Below, in pieces: positions 18,615 to 31,374 of a DNA stretch of 64,000 nucleotides. The stretch spans positions 372,001 to 436,000 of the forward strand of contig NZ_RJUO01000001.1 of the NCBI RefSeq assembly GCF_003752365.1, read 5' to 3'. The DNA comes from Frondihabitans sp. PhB188. GTDB lineage: Bacteria; Actinomycetota; Actinomycetes; Actinomycetales; Microbacteriaceae. The notes beneath the pieces are model-generated. The model was not told where the DNA came from. It searched no databases and was given only the letters and a program-made list of their open reading frames with translations. Made by a program: the position numbers and the translations under genes. Within the stretch, counting starts at the first letter, position 1; the number at the start of each line of letters is the position of its first letter.

Positions 18615-20060
18615 CTAGCTGCGGGCGTACGCCGGCGCGGCCTCGTTGTGAGCGTCTCCGACGCGATGCACGCGGAGGTCGTTCGTCGATCCCGAGATTC
18701 CGGGAGGGGAGCCGGAGATCACGATGACCTTGTCACCGGCCTGGGCGAGGCCGTTGCCGAGGAGGACGTCGTCGACCTGGCTGAACATGGCGTCGGTGTG
18801 CGTGACCGGCTCGACCACGTACGCCTGGGCGCCCCAGCTCATCGCGATGCGGCGGCGGATCGCCTCGTCGGTCGTGAAGGCCACGATCGGGATCGAATGG
18901 CGCAGGCGGGCCATGCGGCGCACCGTGTCGCCGCCCTCGGTGAAGACGCAGACGTACGAGGCCTGGACGAACTCGGCGACCTCGGCCGCGGCGAGCGTGA
19001 TGGCTCCGCCGAGGGTGCGGGGCTTGGTGCCCAGCTCGGGGATGCGCTCGAGGCCGTGCTCTTCGGTCGAGGAGACGATGCGGGCCATGGTCTGCACCGT
19101 GATGACGGGGAACTCCCCGACGCTGGTCTCGCCCGAGAGCATGACCGCGTCGGCGCCGTCGAGCACCGCGTTCGCGACGTCGGACGTCTCGGCACGGGTC
19201 GGGATCGGCGACGAGATCATCGACTCGAGCATCTGCGTCGCGACGATGACCGGCTTGGCCATGCGGCGTGAGAGCTCGATCGCGTGCTTCTGGACGATCG
19301 GCACGGCCTCGAGGGGCAGTTCGACGCCCAGGTCGCCACGTGCGACCATGATGCCGTCGAACGCGTCGATGATGGCCTCGAGGTTGTCGACGGCCTGCGG
19401 CTTCTCGATCTTGGCGTAGACGGGGACCTTGCGGCCCTCCTCCCCCATGATCACGTTCACGCGGTCGATGTCGTCGGCGTTGCGGACGAAGGAGAGGGCG
19501 ATGAAGTCGGCGCCGAGCTGGAGGCCCCAGCGAAGGTCGGCCTCGTCTTTCTCGGAGAGGGCGGGCACGTTGACCGCGACGCCGGGCAGGTTGATGCCCT
19601 TGTTGTTCGAGACGGTGCCGGCCACGACGACCTCGGTGGTGACGACGGTGCCGTCGGTGTCGAGCACGCGCAGCTTGACGCGGCCGTCGTCGATCAGGAG
19701 GGGGTCGCCAGCGGAGACGTCTTGCGGAAGGCCCTTGAACGTCGTGCCGCAGATCTCCTTCGTTCCGAGGATCTCTTCGGTCGTGATCTTGAAGATGTCG
19801 CCGACCGCGAGCTCGTGCGGGCCGTCGGAGAACTTGCCGAGACGGATCTTCGGGCCCTGGAGGTCGACGAGGACCGCGACGGCGCGTCCGGAGTCGGCCG
19901 CTGCCTTGCGAACGTTCTCGTACACCCCCTGGTGGACGTCGTACGTTCCGTGGCTGAGGTTCATCCGCGCGACGTCGACGCCCGCATCGATGATCGCTCG
20001 GATGTCTTCATAGCTCGACGTCGCGGGCCCGAGGGTCGCGACGATCTTTGCTCGTCTCAT
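18615..20060 (-). CDS. pyk: Pyruvate kinase
   Basis: This 481-residue enzyme converts phosphoenolpyruvate and ADP to pyruvate and ATP. Visible are the N-terminal MRRAKIVATLGPA, ARMNLSHG, the B domain (about 70-165), and the metal/active-site segments YAKIEKPQAVDN and MVARGDLGVELPLE. ATQMLESMI follows, then a C-terminal regulatory domain with VFTEGGDTVRRMARLR. GAAGGAAAAG precedes the ATG as a strong ribosome binding site. It stands alone between gltD and the membrane protein gene. Confidence 0.97.
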   Translation of the reverse strand: MRRAKIVATLGPATSSYEDIRAIIDAGVDVARMNLSHGTYDVHQGVYENVRKAAADSGRAVAVLVDLQGPKIRLGKFSDGPHELAVGDIFKITTEEILGTKEICGTTFKGLPQDVSAGDPLLIDDGRVKLRVLDTDGTVVTTEVVVAGTVSNNKGINLPGVAVNVPALSEKDEADLRWGLQLGADFIALSFVRNADDIDRVNVIMGEEGRKVPVYAKIEKPQAVDNLEAIIDAFDGIMVARGDLGVELPLEAVPIVQKHAIELSRRMAKPVIVATQMLESMISSPIPTRAETSDVANAVLDGADAVMLSGETSVGEFPVITVQTMARIVSSTEEHGLERIPELGTKPRTLGGAITLAAAEVAEFVQASYVCVFTEGGDTVRRMARLRHSIPIVAFTTDEAIRRRIAMSWGAQAYVVEPVTHTDAMFSQVDDVLLGNGLAQAGDKVIVISGSPPGISGSTNDLRVHRVGDAHNEAAPAYARS

Positions 20061-20147
20061 CTTTTCCTTCGTTGGGGGGTGATTTCGCTATCCACCCTAT
20101 TCCCGGCGAGGGGGTGGAATCTAACCAGCGGGTGTCAGAGCGGTGAC

Positions 20148-21605
<1,458 letters not shown>

Positions 21606-21658
21606 GGGACACCTCCTTGCTGTGGGTAGACACGACTAGGGGCAGGGGGCGCAGGAAC

Positions 21659-24600
21659 TCAGCCACCCGTGACGCTCATGATCCGGTTCCAGACCTCGTC
21701 GCCGTCGAGGTCCAGGCCCTCTTCCGCGGCGGTCCGGCGCGTCTCCATGACCGCGGCGTAGTCGCGGGGCAGGACTTTGACGAACTCCTCGGCGCTCGCC
21801 TCGATGTCGGCGAGGAGCGCTTCGGCGACGGTCGAGCCGGTCTCTTCGAGGTGCTGGCGCAGGAGGTCGGCGAGGATCTCGATGTCGGCGGAGCCGAGCG
21901 GCTGCAGCAGCAGCTCGCCGGTCGACAGCGCGTCGTCGTTCACGTTCTCGGTCTTGAGACCGCGCACGTACGCCGTCCCGCCCGACATGCCGGCGCCGAG
22001 GTTGCGCCCGGTCTCGCCGAGGATCACCGCGAGGCCGCCGGTCATGTACTCGAGGGCGTGGTCGCCCACGCCTTCGACCACGGCCGAGGCTCCGGAGTTC
22101 CTGACCAGGAACCGCTCGCCCACGATTCCGCGGATGAACAGGGAGCCCTGCGTCGCGCCGTAGCCGATGACGTTGCCGGCGATGACGTTGTCTTCGGCGG
22201 CGAACGAGGCCTCCGCCGGCGGCCGGACGATGACCGTGCCGCCCGACAGCCCCTTGCCGACGTAGTCGTTGCTGTCGCCGATGAGGCGCAGCGTGATTCC
22301 GGCGGGCAGGAACGCACCCAGCGACTGCCCTGCCGAACCGGTCAGGGTCACGTCGATGCTGCCGGCGGGCAGCCCGTGCTCGCCGTTGCGGACGGTCACC
22401 TCGTGGCCGAGCATGGTGCCGACGGCGCGCTCCGTGTTGCGGATGGGCAGCGAGATCTCGATGCGGCCGCCGTTGTCGATGACGTCGGACGCCTCCGCGA
22501 TGAGCTGGTTGTCGAAGTGCTTCTCGAGCTCGTGGTCCTGCGGCACGAAGTTGCGGCGCGGCTCGTCGTCGGCGAAGTCGGGGCCGACGAGGACGGGCTC
22601 GAGGTCGAGGCCGGACGCCTTCCAGTGCTCGACGGCGCGGTCGACGCCCAGCATCTCGCTGTGGCCGATCGCCTCGTCGAGCGAGCGGAAGCCGAGGGCG
22701 GCGAGGTACTCGCGGACCTCCTGAGCCAGGAACTCGAAGAAGTTGACGACGTGCTCGGCCTTGCCCGAGAAGCGGGCGCGCAGCTCGGGGTTCTGCGTTG
22801 CGACGCCCACGGGGCAGGTGTCGAGGTGGCAGACGCGCATGAGGATGCAGCCGGAGACGACGAGCGGCGCCGTCGCGAAGCCGAACTCCTCGCCGCCGAG
22901 CAGAGCGGCGACGACGACGTCGCGACCCGTCTTCATCTGACCGTCGACCTGGACCACCACGCGGTCGCGCATGCCGTTCAGCATGAGCGTCTGCTGCGTC
23001 TCGGCGAGGCCGATCTCCCACGGGGTGCCGGCGTGCTTCAGCGAGTTCAGCGGACTGGCGCCCGTTCCGCCGTCGTGGCCGGAGACGAGCACGACGTCGG
23101 CGAGGGCCTTCGTCACGCCCGCCGCGACCGCGCCGATGCCGGACTGGCTCACGAGCTTCACGTGCACCCGAGCGGAGGGGTTGGCGCGCTTCACGTCGAA
23201 GATGAGCTGCTTGAGGTCTTCGATCGAGTAGATGTCGTGGTGCGGGGGCGGCGAGATGAGGCCGACGCCGGGCGTCGCGTGGCGGGTGCGGGCGACCCAG
23301 GGGTACACCTTCGACGGGGGCAGCTGGCCGCCCTCGCCGGGCTTCGCGCCCTGCGCCATCTTGAGCTGGATGTCGGTGGAGTGCGTCAGGTACATGCTCG
23401 TGACGCCGAAGCGGCCCGAGGCGACCTGCTTGACCGCGCTGCGGCGCTCGGGGTCGAGGAGACGGTCGACGTCTTCTCCGCCCTCGCCGGTGTTCGACTT
23501 GCCGCCGAGGCGGTTCATCGCGATGGCGAGAGTCTCGTGGGCCTCTTTCGAGATCGAGCCGTAGCTCATCGCGCCCGTCGAGAACCGCTTGACGATCGAC
23601 GAGACCGGCTCGACCTCGTCGAGCGGCACAGCGGGGCGGACTCCCTCGCGCAGCGTGAAGAGGCCGCGCAGCGTCATCAGGCTCTCGGCCTGGTCGTCGA
23701 CCATCTTCGTGTACTCGCGGAAGATGTCGTACCGGCGCGTGCGGGTCGCGTGCTGGAGGCGGAACACCGTCTCCGGGTTGAAGAGGTGGGGCGGGCCCTC
23801 GCGGCGCCACTGGTACTCGCCGCCGGTCTGGAGGCGCTCGTGCGCGGCGGTCGCGCCGTCGGCCGGGTAGGCGCTGAGGTGGCGCTCGGCGTTCTCGGTC
23901 GCGATCACGTCGACGCCGACGCCGCCGAGGCGGGTCGAGGTGCCGGTGAAGTAGGTGTCGATGAACTCGTGGCTCAGGCCGACGGCCTCGAAGGCCTGGG
24001 CGGCCGCGTACGACGAGACGGTCGAGATGCCCATCTTGGACATGATCTTGAGCACACCCTTGCCCAGAGCCTTGATGACGTTCTTGACGGCCTGCTCGGG
24101 CGACATGCCCGTGATCATGCCGCTGCGGACCAGGTTCTCGCAGGTCTCCATGGCCAGGTACGGGTTGATCGCTGAAGCGCCGTAGCCGATGAGGGTCGCC
24201 ACGTGATGGACCTCGCGCACGTCGCCGGCCTCGACGATCAGGCCGACCTTCATGCGGTTCTCGGTGCGGATGAGGTGGTGGTGCACCGCGGCGAGCATGA
24301 GCAGCGACGGGATCGGCGCCAGGTCGGCAGTCGAGTCGCGGTCGGAGAGGACGATGAACTGCGAGCCCTCCTCGATCGCCTCGTCGACCTCGGTGCAGAG
24401 CGCCGCGATCCGCTTCTCCATGGCGCGGGGGCCCTTGTCGACGCGGTAGAGGCCCCTGAGGGTCGTCGTCAGGCGCGAGCCGGGACGCGGGTCGATGTGC
24501 TGGATCTTCGCGAGCTCGTCGTTGTCGATGACCGGGAAGTCGAGGATGACCTGCTTCGCGTGCTCGGGAGTCGCCGCGAGAAGGTTGCGCTCGGGGCCGA

Positions 24601-26230
24601 GGCCGACCTTGAGGCTGGTCACGACCGACTCGCGGATGGAGTCGAGCGGGGGGTTGGTCACCTGGGCGAACTGCTGGGTGAAGTAGTCGAACAGCAGGCG
24701 CGGGCGGTCCGAGAGCACGGCGATGGGCGTGTCGCTGCCCATGGCGCCGAGGGGCTCGGCTCCGGTCTTCGCCATGGGGGTGAGCAGGATCCGCACCTCC
24801 TCCTCGGTGTAGCCGAACGTGCGCTGGCGGCGCGTGACGGAGGCCGGCGTGTGCACGATGTGCTCGCGCTCGGGCAGGTCTTTGAGGTGCAGGCGGCCCA
24901 TCTCGAGCCACTCGCCGTACTCCTCGGAGGAGGCGAGCTGCTGCTTGATCTCGTCGTCCTCGATCAGGCGGCCGGCCTCGGTGTCCACGAGGAACATCTT
25001 GCCCGGGCGCAGGCGGCCCTTGCGGACGATCTTCGACTGGTCGATGTCGGGGAGAACGCCGATCTCACTGGCGAGCACGACGAGGCCGTCGTCGGTCACC
25101 AGGTAGCGGCCGGGGCGGAGGCCGTTGCGGTCGAGGGTGGCGCCGACGAGCGAGCCGTCGGTGAAGGTGACGGCGGCGGGGCCGTCCCACGCCTCCATGA
25201 GCATGGAGTGGTACTCGTAGAAGTCGCGGAGCACCGGGTCGATGCCGACCTGGTTCTCCCACGCCTCCGGCACCATCATCATGATGGCGTGCGGGAGCGA
25301 GCGGCCCGTCAGGCTCAGGAGCTCGACGACCTCGTCGAACGAGGCCGAGTCGCTGTTGCCCGGGCTCACGATCGGGAGCAGCGGCTTCATGTCGCCGATG
25401 AGCTCGGACTCGAGCTGAGACTGGCGCGCGCGCATCCAGTTGCGGTTGCCGCGCACGGTGTTGATCTCGCCGTTGTGGGCGATCATGCGGAACGGCTGCG
25501 CGAGCGGCCACGACGGGAACGTGTTCGTCGAGTAGCGCGAGTGCACGATGGCGAGCTTCGAGGCGACGCGCTCGTCCGAGAGGTCGGGGTAGAACGGCTC
25601 GAGCTGGAGCGTCGTGACCATGCCCTTGTAGACCATGGTTCGGCTCGAGAGCGACGTGAAGTAGGCGCCCAGCTCGCGCTCGGCGCGCTTGCGCAGACGG
25701 AACGCCAGGCGGTCGAGCTCGATTCCCGAGACGTGGTCCTCGCCGTGGTTGGCCGCGATGAAGAGCTGCTCGAAGGCGGGCATGGCGTTGCGTGCGAGCG
25801 TGCCGAGCTCGTCGGCGCGGACGGGGACGTCGCGCCAGCCGACGACGCGCAGCCTCTCTTCGGCGGCGATCTTGGCGATCGCCTTCTGGAGTGTCACCCG
25901 CTCGTCGAAGTCGGTCGGCAGGAAGCCGATGCCGACCGCGTAGTGGCCGGCCTCGGGCAGCGTGAACTCGACGACATCGCGGAAGAAGGCGTCGGGCACC
26001 TCCATGAGGATGCCCGCGCCGTCGCCTGTGCCCGCGTCGGACCCCACGGCCCCGCGGTGCTCGAGGTTGCGCAGGGCGCCGAGGGCGGCGTCGATGATGT
26101 CGTGTCCTGGCGTGCCTCGGAGGGTCGCGACCATGGCGAGGCCACAGGCGTCCTTCTCCAGGCTCGGGTCGTAGAGACCCTGGGCCGCCGGGATGCTGCT
26201 GAATGTCTGGTGCGCTGGCGTGAGAGCCAT
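21659..26230 (-). CDS. gltB: Glutamate synthase large subunit
   Basis: The 1523-residue alpha subunit makes glutamate from glutamine and 2-oxoglutarate. An N-terminal propeptide of 28 residues precedes the catalytic Cys29 ([10 protein letters not shown]), which is exposed by autoprocessing. Domains follow in the family order: Ntn amidotransferase (to about 430), central domain, FMN-binding synthase domain ([33 protein letters not shown]), the 3Fe-4S cysteines in CHLDTCPVG, and the C-terminal beta-helix rich in GGxxxV repeats. The ribosome binding site AGGACGG precedes the ATG. Confidence 0.98.
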   Translation of the reverse strand: MALTPAHQTFSSIPAAQGLYDPSLEKDACGLAMVATLRGTPGHDIIDAALGALRNLEHRGAVGSDAGTGDGAGILMEVPDAFFRDVVEFTLPEAGHYAVGIGFLPTDFDERVTLQKAIAKIAAEERLRVVGWRDVPVRADELGTLARNAMPAFEQLFIAANHGEDHVSGIELDRLAFRLRKRAERELGAYFTSLSSRTMVYKGMVTTLQLEPFYPDLSDERVASKLAIVHSRYSTNTFPSWPLAQPFRMIAHNGEINTVRGNRNWMRARQSQLESELIGDMKPLLPIVSPGNSDSASFDEVVELLSLTGRSLPHAIMMMVPEAWENQVGIDPVLRDFYEYHSMLMEAWDGPAAVTFTDGSLVGATLDRNGLRPGRYLVTDDGLVVLASEIGVLPDIDQSKIVRKGRLRPGKMFLVDTEAGRLIEDDEIKQQLASSEEYGEWLEMGRLHLKDLPEREHIVHTPASVTRRQRTFGYTEEEVRILLTPMAKTGAEPLGAMGSDTPIAVLSDRPRLLFDYFTQQFAQVTNPPLDSIRESVVTSLKVGLGPERNLLAATPEHAKQVILDFPVIDNDELAKIQHIDPRPGSRLTTTLRGLYRVDKGPRAMEKRIAALCTEVDEAIEEGSQFIVLSDRDSTADLAPIPSLLMLAAVHHHLIRTENRMKVGLIVEAGDVREVHHVATLIGYGASAINPYLAMETCENLVRSGMITGMSPEQAVKNVIKALGKGVLKIMSKMGISTVSSYAAAQAFEAVGLSHEFIDTYFTGTSTRLGGVGVDVIATENAERHLSAYPADGATAAHERLQTGGEYQWRREGPPHLFNPETVFRLQHATRTRRYDIFREYTKMVDDQAESLMTLRGLFTLREGVRPAVPLDEVEPVSSIVKRFSTGAMSYGSISKEAHETLAIAMNRLGGKSNTGEGGEDVDRLLDPERRSAVKQVASGRFGVTSMYLTHSTDIQLKMAQGAKPGEGGQLPPSKVYPWVARTRHATPGVGLISPPPHHDIYSIEDLKQLIFDVKRANPSARVHVKLVSQSGIGAVAAGVTKALADVVLVSGHDGGTGASPLNSLKHAGTPWEIGLAETQQTLMLNGMRDRVVVQVDGQMKTGRDVVVAALLGGEEFGFATAPLVVSGCILMRVCHLDTCPVGVATQNPELRARFSGKAEHVVNFFEFLAQEVREYLAALGFRSLDEAIGHSEMLGVDRAVEHWKASGLDLEPVLVGPDFADDEPRRNFVPQDHELEKHFDNQLIAEASDVIDNGGRIEISLPIRNTERAVGTMLGHEVTVRNGEHGLPAGSIDVTLTGSAGQSLGAFLPAGITLRLIGDSNDYVGKGLSGGTVIVRPPAEASFAAEDNVIAGNVIGYGATQGSLFIRGIVGERFLVRNSGASAVVEGVGDHALEYMTGGLAVILGETGRNLGAGMSGGTAYVRGLKTENVNDDALSTGELLLQPLGSADIEILADLLRQHLEETGSTVAEALLADIEASAEEFVKVLPRDYAAVMETRRTAAEEGLDLDGDEVWNRIMSVTGG

Positions 26231-26542
26231 GTCGATCCGTCCTCACGATGGGAACTGGTCGCTGAATGACCAGTAGAGGAAAACTAACGCAGGGCGGGGC
26301 GTCGCTGGCCCGATTCGCTTCCACTCGGCAGGAAACCGAGTGACTCTGGCAGGCGTCTCGTGGCTCGGGGTCGTGGCCGTAGGAGTCGCTTCGTCGGATG
26401 CGGCAGTGCCGGCCGACCCCCTGGTCTTCGGTGCGGACCCGGGGTGATTCGTGGGGTGCTGTGGTGCTGGAGATACGGTGCTGAGAATGCAGTGCTGGTG
26501 ATTCCGGTGCAGTGCTGGTGGTGCTGGATCGTTGCCGGCCGG
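26231..26542 (-). promoter_or_regulatory. gltB promoter region and lgt 3' flank
   Basis: These 312 gene-free bases show three structures. CTGGTC-N7-GACCAG (26255-26273) and CACTCGG-N7-CCGAGTG (26322-26342) are palindromes with equal seven-base spacers, fitting regulator sites. TAGTTT (26281-26286 on the minus strand) is a candidate gltB -10 between them. Further left of lgt is a GTGCTG-rich stretch with a 13-base direct repeat TGCAGTGCTGGTG at 26488 and 26508. The regulator is unknown. Confidence 0.45.
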
Positions 26543-27565
26543 TTAGGCCTTCACATCTGCGGAGGCGTCGGATGGGGTGCGATCCGTGGGCTCCGCGTCG
26601 TCATCGTCGTCGGTGCCTGCTGCCGAGTCTACCTCAGGGTGGTCGACCTCACCGGTGATGACGGGGTGGAAGCCCTCCTCGTTCGGACCACGGCCCGGAA
26701 CATAGGCGCTCGGCACGAGGCCGGTGTGGCGGCGGCTCTGCACGATGAAGATGATCAGGCCGAGCACGACTGCGGCGGCCGCGGCCCAGACATTGACGCG
26801 GAATCCGAGGAACACCTGGCTGTAGTCGGTGCGGATCGACTCGAACCACATGCGGCCGGAGCCGTACCAGATGAAGTACAGGGCGAGCGTCTTGCCCCAC
26901 TCGAGCTTGACGTTCTTGTTGATCAGCAGGATGACCGCCAGGCCGAAGAGGTTCCAGAGGATCTCGTAGGCGAAGGTCGGGTGGAACAGGGTGCCGGCGG
27001 GCAGCCCGACCGGGTAGGCGGCGTTGGTGGACTCGATCTCGAGTCCCCACGGCAGAGTCGTCGGGGTGCCGAAGAGCTCGTGGTTGAAGTAGTTGCCGAG
27101 GCGGCCGAAGGCCTGCGCCAGCATGAGGCCGGGCACGAGGGCGTCGGCGAATACGGAGAAGCGGAGACCGGTCTGGCGGCAGCCGAGCCAGGCGCCGAGT
27201 GCGCCGAAGATGAGGGCGCCGAAGATGGCGAGTCCGCCCTCCCAGATCGCGAAGACGTGCCAGAGGGCCTGCCCGTTGAAGTAGTCGTCGGGGTGCGTGA
27301 CGACGTGGAAGACGCGGCCGCCGACGATTCCGAAGGGCACGCACCAGATGGCGAGGTCGATGATGACCCAGCGCTCGGCGCCGCGGCGGTTGAGGCGGGC
27401 GTTCGTGAACAGCACGGCGGCCACGATCCCCAGGAGGATGCAGATCGCGTAGGCGTGGATGCGGATGTCGAACGACAGCGACGCGTTGAACGTCTTGTTG
27501 ATCCATCCCGTGAGATCGAAGTACTGCCAGTCGGCAGAGGGACTCGGGATGCTCAGGGGCAACAA
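26543..27565 (-). CDS. lgt: Prolipoprotein diacylglyceryl transferase
   Basis: A 340-residue multi-pass membrane enzyme that attaches diacylglycerol to the lipobox cysteine of lipoproteins. The Lgt signature GRLGNYFNHELFGTPT is present, as are several hydrophobic helices beginning at ICILLGIVAAVLF and ending with the VWAAAAAVVLGLIIFIV segment. The cytoplasmic C-terminal 60 residues are acidic and low in complexity (GTDDDDDAEPTD), as often seen in actinobacteria. It follows trpA by 63 bases, the usual neighbour in this group. Confidence 0.96.
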   Translation of the reverse strand: MLPLSIPSPSADWQYFDLTGWINKTFNASLSFDIRIHAYAICILLGIVAAVLFTNARLNRRGAERWVIIDLAIWCVPFGIVGGRVFHVVTHPDDYFNGQALWHVFAIWEGGLAIFGALIFGALGAWLGCRQTGLRFSVFADALVPGLMLAQAFGRLGNYFNHELFGTPTTLPWGLEIESTNAAYPVGLPAGTLFHPTFAYEILWNLFGLAVILLINKNVKLEWGKTLALYFIWYGSGRMWFESIRTDYSQVFLGFRVNVWAAAAAVVLGLIIFIVQSRRHTGLVPSAYVPGRGPNEEGFHPVITGEVDHPEVDSAAGTDDDDDAEPTDRTPSDASADVKA

Positions 27566-27628
27566 CGTTCAGGTGCCTTTCGTCGTGTGGATCGAGGAGT
27601 GCAGGCGCGCCGTGGCACGCGGGACACG

Positions 27629-28426
27629 CTAGGAGACTCTACTGCCCGAAGCCAGATCGGCCGACACGCGCGCGAGCTGCTCGAGCCCGCCCTCGGCCAG
27701 GGCCCGGACGAAGGCGGAGCCGATGATGGCGCCGTCGGCGTACTCGAGTACCTCGCGGACCTGCTGGGCGGTCGAGATGCCGAGACCCACGCAGGCGTTG
27801 TCGACGCCGGCCGCGCGCAGGCGAGCGACCAGAGCGGCCGCGGCCGAGTCGACGCCCTCGCGGGTGCCGGTGATGCCCATGGTCGAGACGGTGTAGACGA
27901 AGCCGCGGCTCGCCTCGACGGCCTGGGCGACGCGGGCGTCGCTGGACGACGGCGCGGCGAGGAAGACGCGGTCGAGATCGGCGGCGTTCGCGGCGGCGAT
28001 CCACTCGGCGCCCTCGTCGGGAACGAGGTCGGGCGTGATGAGACCGGCTCCCCCGGCAGATGCGAGGTCGTCGGCGAAGCGCTGGGCGCCGTACTGCGAG
28101 ACCGGGTTCCAGTAGGTCATGACGACGACGGGCGCCGCGACCTGCGAGGTGATCTCGCGGACGGCGGGGAACACGTCGCGGACGCGGAAGCCTTCGGCCA
28201 GGGCGCGCTGGGTGGCCGCCTGGATGACCGGGCCGTCCATGACCGGGTCGGAGTACGGCAGGCCGAGCTCGATGACGTCGACGCCGTTGTTCACGAGGGT
28301 GACCGCCGCGTCGATGGACGTCTGGAGGTCGGGGAACCCGGCGGGCAGGTAGCCGATGACGGCTCCCGATCCGGCGTCGGTGCGGGAGTGGATGGCGGAG
28401 CCGAGCTTGCTGGAGGTGCTGATCAC
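27629..28426 (-). CDS. trpA: Tryptophan synthase alpha subunit
   Basis: This 265-residue TIM barrel cleaves indole-3-glycerol phosphate to indole and glyceraldehyde 3-phosphate. Catalytic Glu and Asp lie in [19 protein letters not shown], and the phosphate-binding GLGIST and GSAFV loops near the C-terminus are clear. The GTG start overlaps the trpB stop as GTGA, so the two subunits are coupled, matching their 1:1 complex. Confidence 0.97.
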   Translation of the reverse strand: MISTSSKLGSAIHSRTDAGSGAVIGYLPAGFPDLQTSIDAAVTLVNNGVDVIELGLPYSDPVMDGPVIQAATQRALAEGFRVRDVFPAVREITSQVAAPVVVMTYWNPVSQYGAQRFADDLASAGGAGLITPDLVPDEGAEWIAAANAADLDRVFLAAPSSSDARVAQAVEASRGFVYTVSTMGITGTREGVDSAAAALVARLRAAGVDNACVGLGISTAQQVREVLEYADGAIIGSAFVRALAEGGLEQLARVSADLASGSRVS

Positions 28427-29637
28427 AGTTGCTCGGCCCCCTCGTCGAGGATGTTGAAGTAGCGAGACGCCGTCGCGACGTCCTTGTCGCCGCGGCCGGA
28501 GAGCGAGACGAGGATCGTGGTGCCCGGCCCGCGGTCACGGCCGAGGCGGATAGCGCCCGCAAGGGCGTGAGACGACTCGATGGCCGGGATGATGCCCTCC
28601 GTGCGAGTGAGGAGCCGGAAGGCCTCCATCGCGTCGGCGTCGGTGACGGGCTCGTACTGCGCGCGGCCGATCTTCGAGAGCCACGCGTGCTCGGGACCGA
28701 CCGCGGGGTAGTCGAGACCGGCCGAGATGGAGTGGCTCTCGACGGTCTGGCCGTCTTCGTCTTGCATGAGGTACGACTTCGCACCCTGGAGCACGCCCGT
28801 GCGACCCAGGGTGATCGACGCGGCGTGGCGGCCGGACTCGATGCCGTCGCCGCCGGCCTCGAAGCCGCGGAGCTCGACGGAGGGGTCGTCGAGGAACGCG
28901 TCGAAGATGCCGATGGCGTTGGAGCCGCCGCCGATGCAGGCCGCGACGATGTCGGGCAGCCCGCCGGTGAGCTCCCGGACCTGGACCTTGGCCTCTTCGC
29001 CGATGATCTTGTGGAAATCGCGCACCATCGTCGGGAACGGGTGCGGGCCCGCGACGGTGCCGAGCACGTAGTGCGTGGTCTCCACACTGGAGACCCAGTC
29101 GCGCAGGGCGTCGTTGATGGCGTCTTTCAGCGTGCGCGAGCCGGTCGCGACAGACACGACCTCGGCACCGAGCAGACGCATGCGGGCGACGTTGAGCGCC
29201 TGGCGCTCGGTGTCGACCTGGCCCATGTAGACCACGCACTCCATGCCGAACAGCGCCGCGGCGGTCGCCGTCGCGACTCCGTGCTGGCCGGCCCCGGTCT
29301 CGGCGATGAGACGCGTCTTGCCGAGTCGTCGAGCGAGGAGTGCCTGACCGAGAACGTTGTTGATCTTGTGCGAGCCGGTGTGGTTGAGGTCTTCGCGCTT
29401 CAGGATGATGCGAGCGCCGCCGGCGTGCTCCGCGAAGCGGGGCACCTCGGTGATGATCGAGGGGCGGCCCGTGTAGGTCTTGTGGAGCTCGAGCAGCTCG
29501 GCCTGGAACGCGGGATCGACGGCCGCCGCCTTGTAGGCCTCGTCGAGCTCGTCGAGCGCGGCGATCAGCGACTCGGGAACGAATCGGCCGCCGAAGTCGC
29601 CGAAGTAGGGGCCGACGACGTCGCGCAGGTTGGGCAT
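28423..29637 (-). CDS. trpB: Tryptophan synthase beta subunit
   Basis: This 404-residue PLP enzyme joins indole and serine. The PLP lysine lies in [10 protein letters not shown], the substrate loop in [10 protein letters not shown], and the phosphate cradle in GGGSNAIG. Complete in length and of the classical TrpB1 type that pairs with TrpA. The ATG shares one base with the trpC stop (TGATG). Confidence 0.98.
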   Translation of the reverse strand: MPNLRDVVGPYFGDFGGRFVPESLIAALDELDEAYKAAAVDPAFQAELLELHKTYTGRPSIITEVPRFAEHAGGARIILKREDLNHTGSHKINNVLGQALLARRLGKTRLIAETGAGQHGVATATAAALFGMECVVYMGQVDTERQALNVARMRLLGAEVVSVATGSRTLKDAINDALRDWVSSVETTHYVLGTVAGPHPFPTMVRDFHKIIGEEAKVQVRELTGGLPDIVAACIGGGSNAIGIFDAFLDDPSVELRGFEAGGDGIESGRHAASITLGRTGVLQGAKSYLMQDEDGQTVESHSISAGLDYPAVGPEHAWLSKIGRAQYEPVTDADAMEAFRLLTRTEGIIPAIESSHALAGAIRLGRDRGPGTTILVSLSGRGDKDVATASRYFNILDEGAEQL

Positions 29638-30410
29638 CAGATCTCCAGGAAGGTGGTGAGCGCGTCGACGGGGTCGCCGTGGACCACGAGGGCTTCGCCC
29701 ACGAGGACGACGTCGGCGCCGGAACGGCGGTAGTGCGCTACATCGGCCGGTGACTTGACGGCCGACTCGGCGACGCGGACGACACCCGACGGGATGCTGT
29801 CGGCGAGGCTGCCGAAGAGATCCTGGTCGAGCTCGAAGGTGGTGAGGTCGCGGGCGTTGACTCCCAGGACGGTGGCGCCGGCGTCGAGCCCGCGGACGAC
29901 CTCCTCGGCGGAGTGGGTCTCGACGAGCGCGGTCATCCCGAGCTCGAGCACGAGCTCGTGCAGCTCGATGAGCTTCTGCTGGGGCAGGCCGGCGACGATG
30001 AGCAGCGCGAGGTCGGCGCCGGCGGCACGCGCCTCGAAGACCTGGTAGGGCTCGGCGATGAAGTCCTTGCGCAGGACCGGCACCGACACGGCGTCGCGAA
30101 CGGCCTCGAGGTCGGCGAGCGTGCCCTTGAACTTGCGACCCTCGGTCAGCACGCTGATGGCGCTGGCACCGCCGGTCTCGTACGAGTGGGCCAGCGACGC
30201 GGGATCGGCGATGTCGGAGAGGGCGCCGCGCGAGGGGCTCGCGCGCTTCACCTCGGCGATGATCTTGACGCGATCGGCCGGCTGGAGAGCCGCTCGGGCG
30301 TCGATGGCCGGAGTCTGCGCCAGTGCTGCGCGCTCGACGTCGGCGAGAGGGAGCAGGTCGCGACGCGCTGCGGCGTCGGCGAGGGCCCCCGCGTAGAGGT
30401 CGTCAAGCAC
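29637..30410 (-). CDS. trpC: Indole-3-glycerol phosphate synthase
   Basis: A 257-residue monofunctional TIM barrel that closes the indole ring. Seen are [14 protein letters not shown] (catalytic Lys and Glu region), [13 protein letters not shown], and [12 protein letters not shown] near the C-terminus. No TrpF domain is fused. The GTG start directly abuts the stop of the upstream small membrane protein gene (TAAGTG). Confidence 0.97.
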   Translation of the reverse strand: MLDDLYAGALADAAARRDLLPLADVERAALAQTPAIDARAALQPADRVKIIAEVKRASPSRGALSDIADPASLAHSYETGGASAISVLTEGRKFKGTLADLEAVRDAVSVPVLRKDFIAEPYQVFEARAAGADLALLIVAGLPQQKLIELHELVLELGMTALVETHSAEEVVRGLDAGATVLGVNARDLTTFELDQDLFGSLADSIPSGVVRVAESAVKSPADVAHYRRSGADVVLVGEALVVHGDPVDALTTFLEI

Positions 30411-30692
30411 TTAGTGGTGGGCCTTCGGCACGTAGCGGTGACCGCCGACGCCGTATCCCATCCGCTTCATGACGAGGCCGACGAGCAGGCCGACGATCTC
30501 GAAGCCCGCGGCGATCCAGACGACGATGGGCACGTCGAAGCAGAACGCGATGGTGCCCACGGCGAACGCGACGAGCATGATGACGACGGCCGTCCAGGCG
30601 GCGGGCGAGTTGCCGTGGCCCTCGCCGGCGTCGTGGCTGTCGTCGGTGCTCGACTCAGCCGGGGCCACACTGTTCGATGTACCTGTGCTCAC
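30411..30692 (-). CDS. HGxxPAAW-type small membrane protein of the trp operon
   Basis: A 93-residue protein with a Ser/Asp-rich N-terminus, the motif HGNSPAAW at about residues 26-33, and two closely spaced membrane helices (about 35-52 and 55-75). It ends in a His-rich tail (KAHH). This family is known only from actinobacteria and typically sits in trp operons; its function is unproven. A link to tryptophan or aromatic membrane transport would be inference from position alone. Confidence 0.85.
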   Translation of the reverse strand: MSTGTSNSVAPAESSTDDSHDAGEGHGNSPAAWTAVVIMLVAFAVGTIAFCFDVPIVVWIAAGFEIVGLLVGLVMKRMGYGVGGHRYVPKAHH

Positions 30693-30746
30693 GGTGCTCC
30701 TTGAATTGCTGGGGGTTCGGCCCGAGTCTATCGGGTGCGGCGATCT

Positions 30747-31364
30747 CTAGCGGGCGTCGTCGGGCCTGTCGCCGGATGCCGCCGTCGGATCCGAGCCGGT
30801 GGTGAGGGTGTCCCAGGCCACGACGGGGTCGGCGGTCTGGTCGGCGGCGACCAGGCGGACGGCCTGGTAGCGACGGGCCGACGCCGGCCAGCGGCGCGAC
30901 GTCGTGATCACGGCGACGCCGAGCGCCGCCATGGCCAGCCCGGCGACGAGGGCCACCCAGGGCCACGCGGTCATCGAGTGCGAGTTGACGATGGTCGCGA
31001 CCGAGTCGCGGCCGGCGATGCCCGTCACCTTGGTGATGGCGGTGGTGGCGGAGGCCACGGGATCGACGGTCGCGAGGATCGCCGAGAGGACGACGCAGCC
31101 GCCGAGCAGCACCTCGAGGGCGCCGAGCACGACGCGGAACACCGGGCCGGCGATCGTGATCGCTCCGAACAGGGCGAGGCCGGCCAGCGACAGGGCGGAC
31201 AGTGCGGGGGCCGCGGCGCTGCCGGCGGCGGCGACGTCGACCTTGCCGCCGCTGGGGCTCGTGACGTTCACGCTGACCCAGGTCTGCGTGTAGGCGAGGA
31301 GCACGACCCCCGACAGCGCGAAGCCGATCAGGATCGAAGGGAGCTTGGTGGAGCGGGTTCTCAT
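30747..31364 (-). CDS. Trp biosynthesis-associated membrane protein
   Basis: A 205-residue protein of the family annotated from its position in actinobacterial trp operons. Four predicted membrane helices lie at about 9-26, 50-72, 77-97 and 130-152. TWVSVNV follows helix one, where the family usually keeps W-rich segments, and an acidic Asp-rich tail ends it. Its role is unknown. It starts 10 bases after the trpE stop and so probably shares its mRNA. Confidence 0.87.
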   Translation of the reverse strand: MRTRSTKLPSILIGFALSGVVLLAYTQTWVSVNVTSPSGGKVDVAAAGSAAAPALSALSLAGLALFGAITIAGPVFRVVLGALEVLLGGCVVLSAILATVDPVASATTAITKVTGIAGRDSVATIVNSHSMTAWPWVALVAGLAMAALGVAVITTSRRWPASARRYQAVRLVAADQTADPVVAWDTLTTGSDPTAASGDRPDDAR

Positions 31365-31374
31365 GGGGGTCGAT

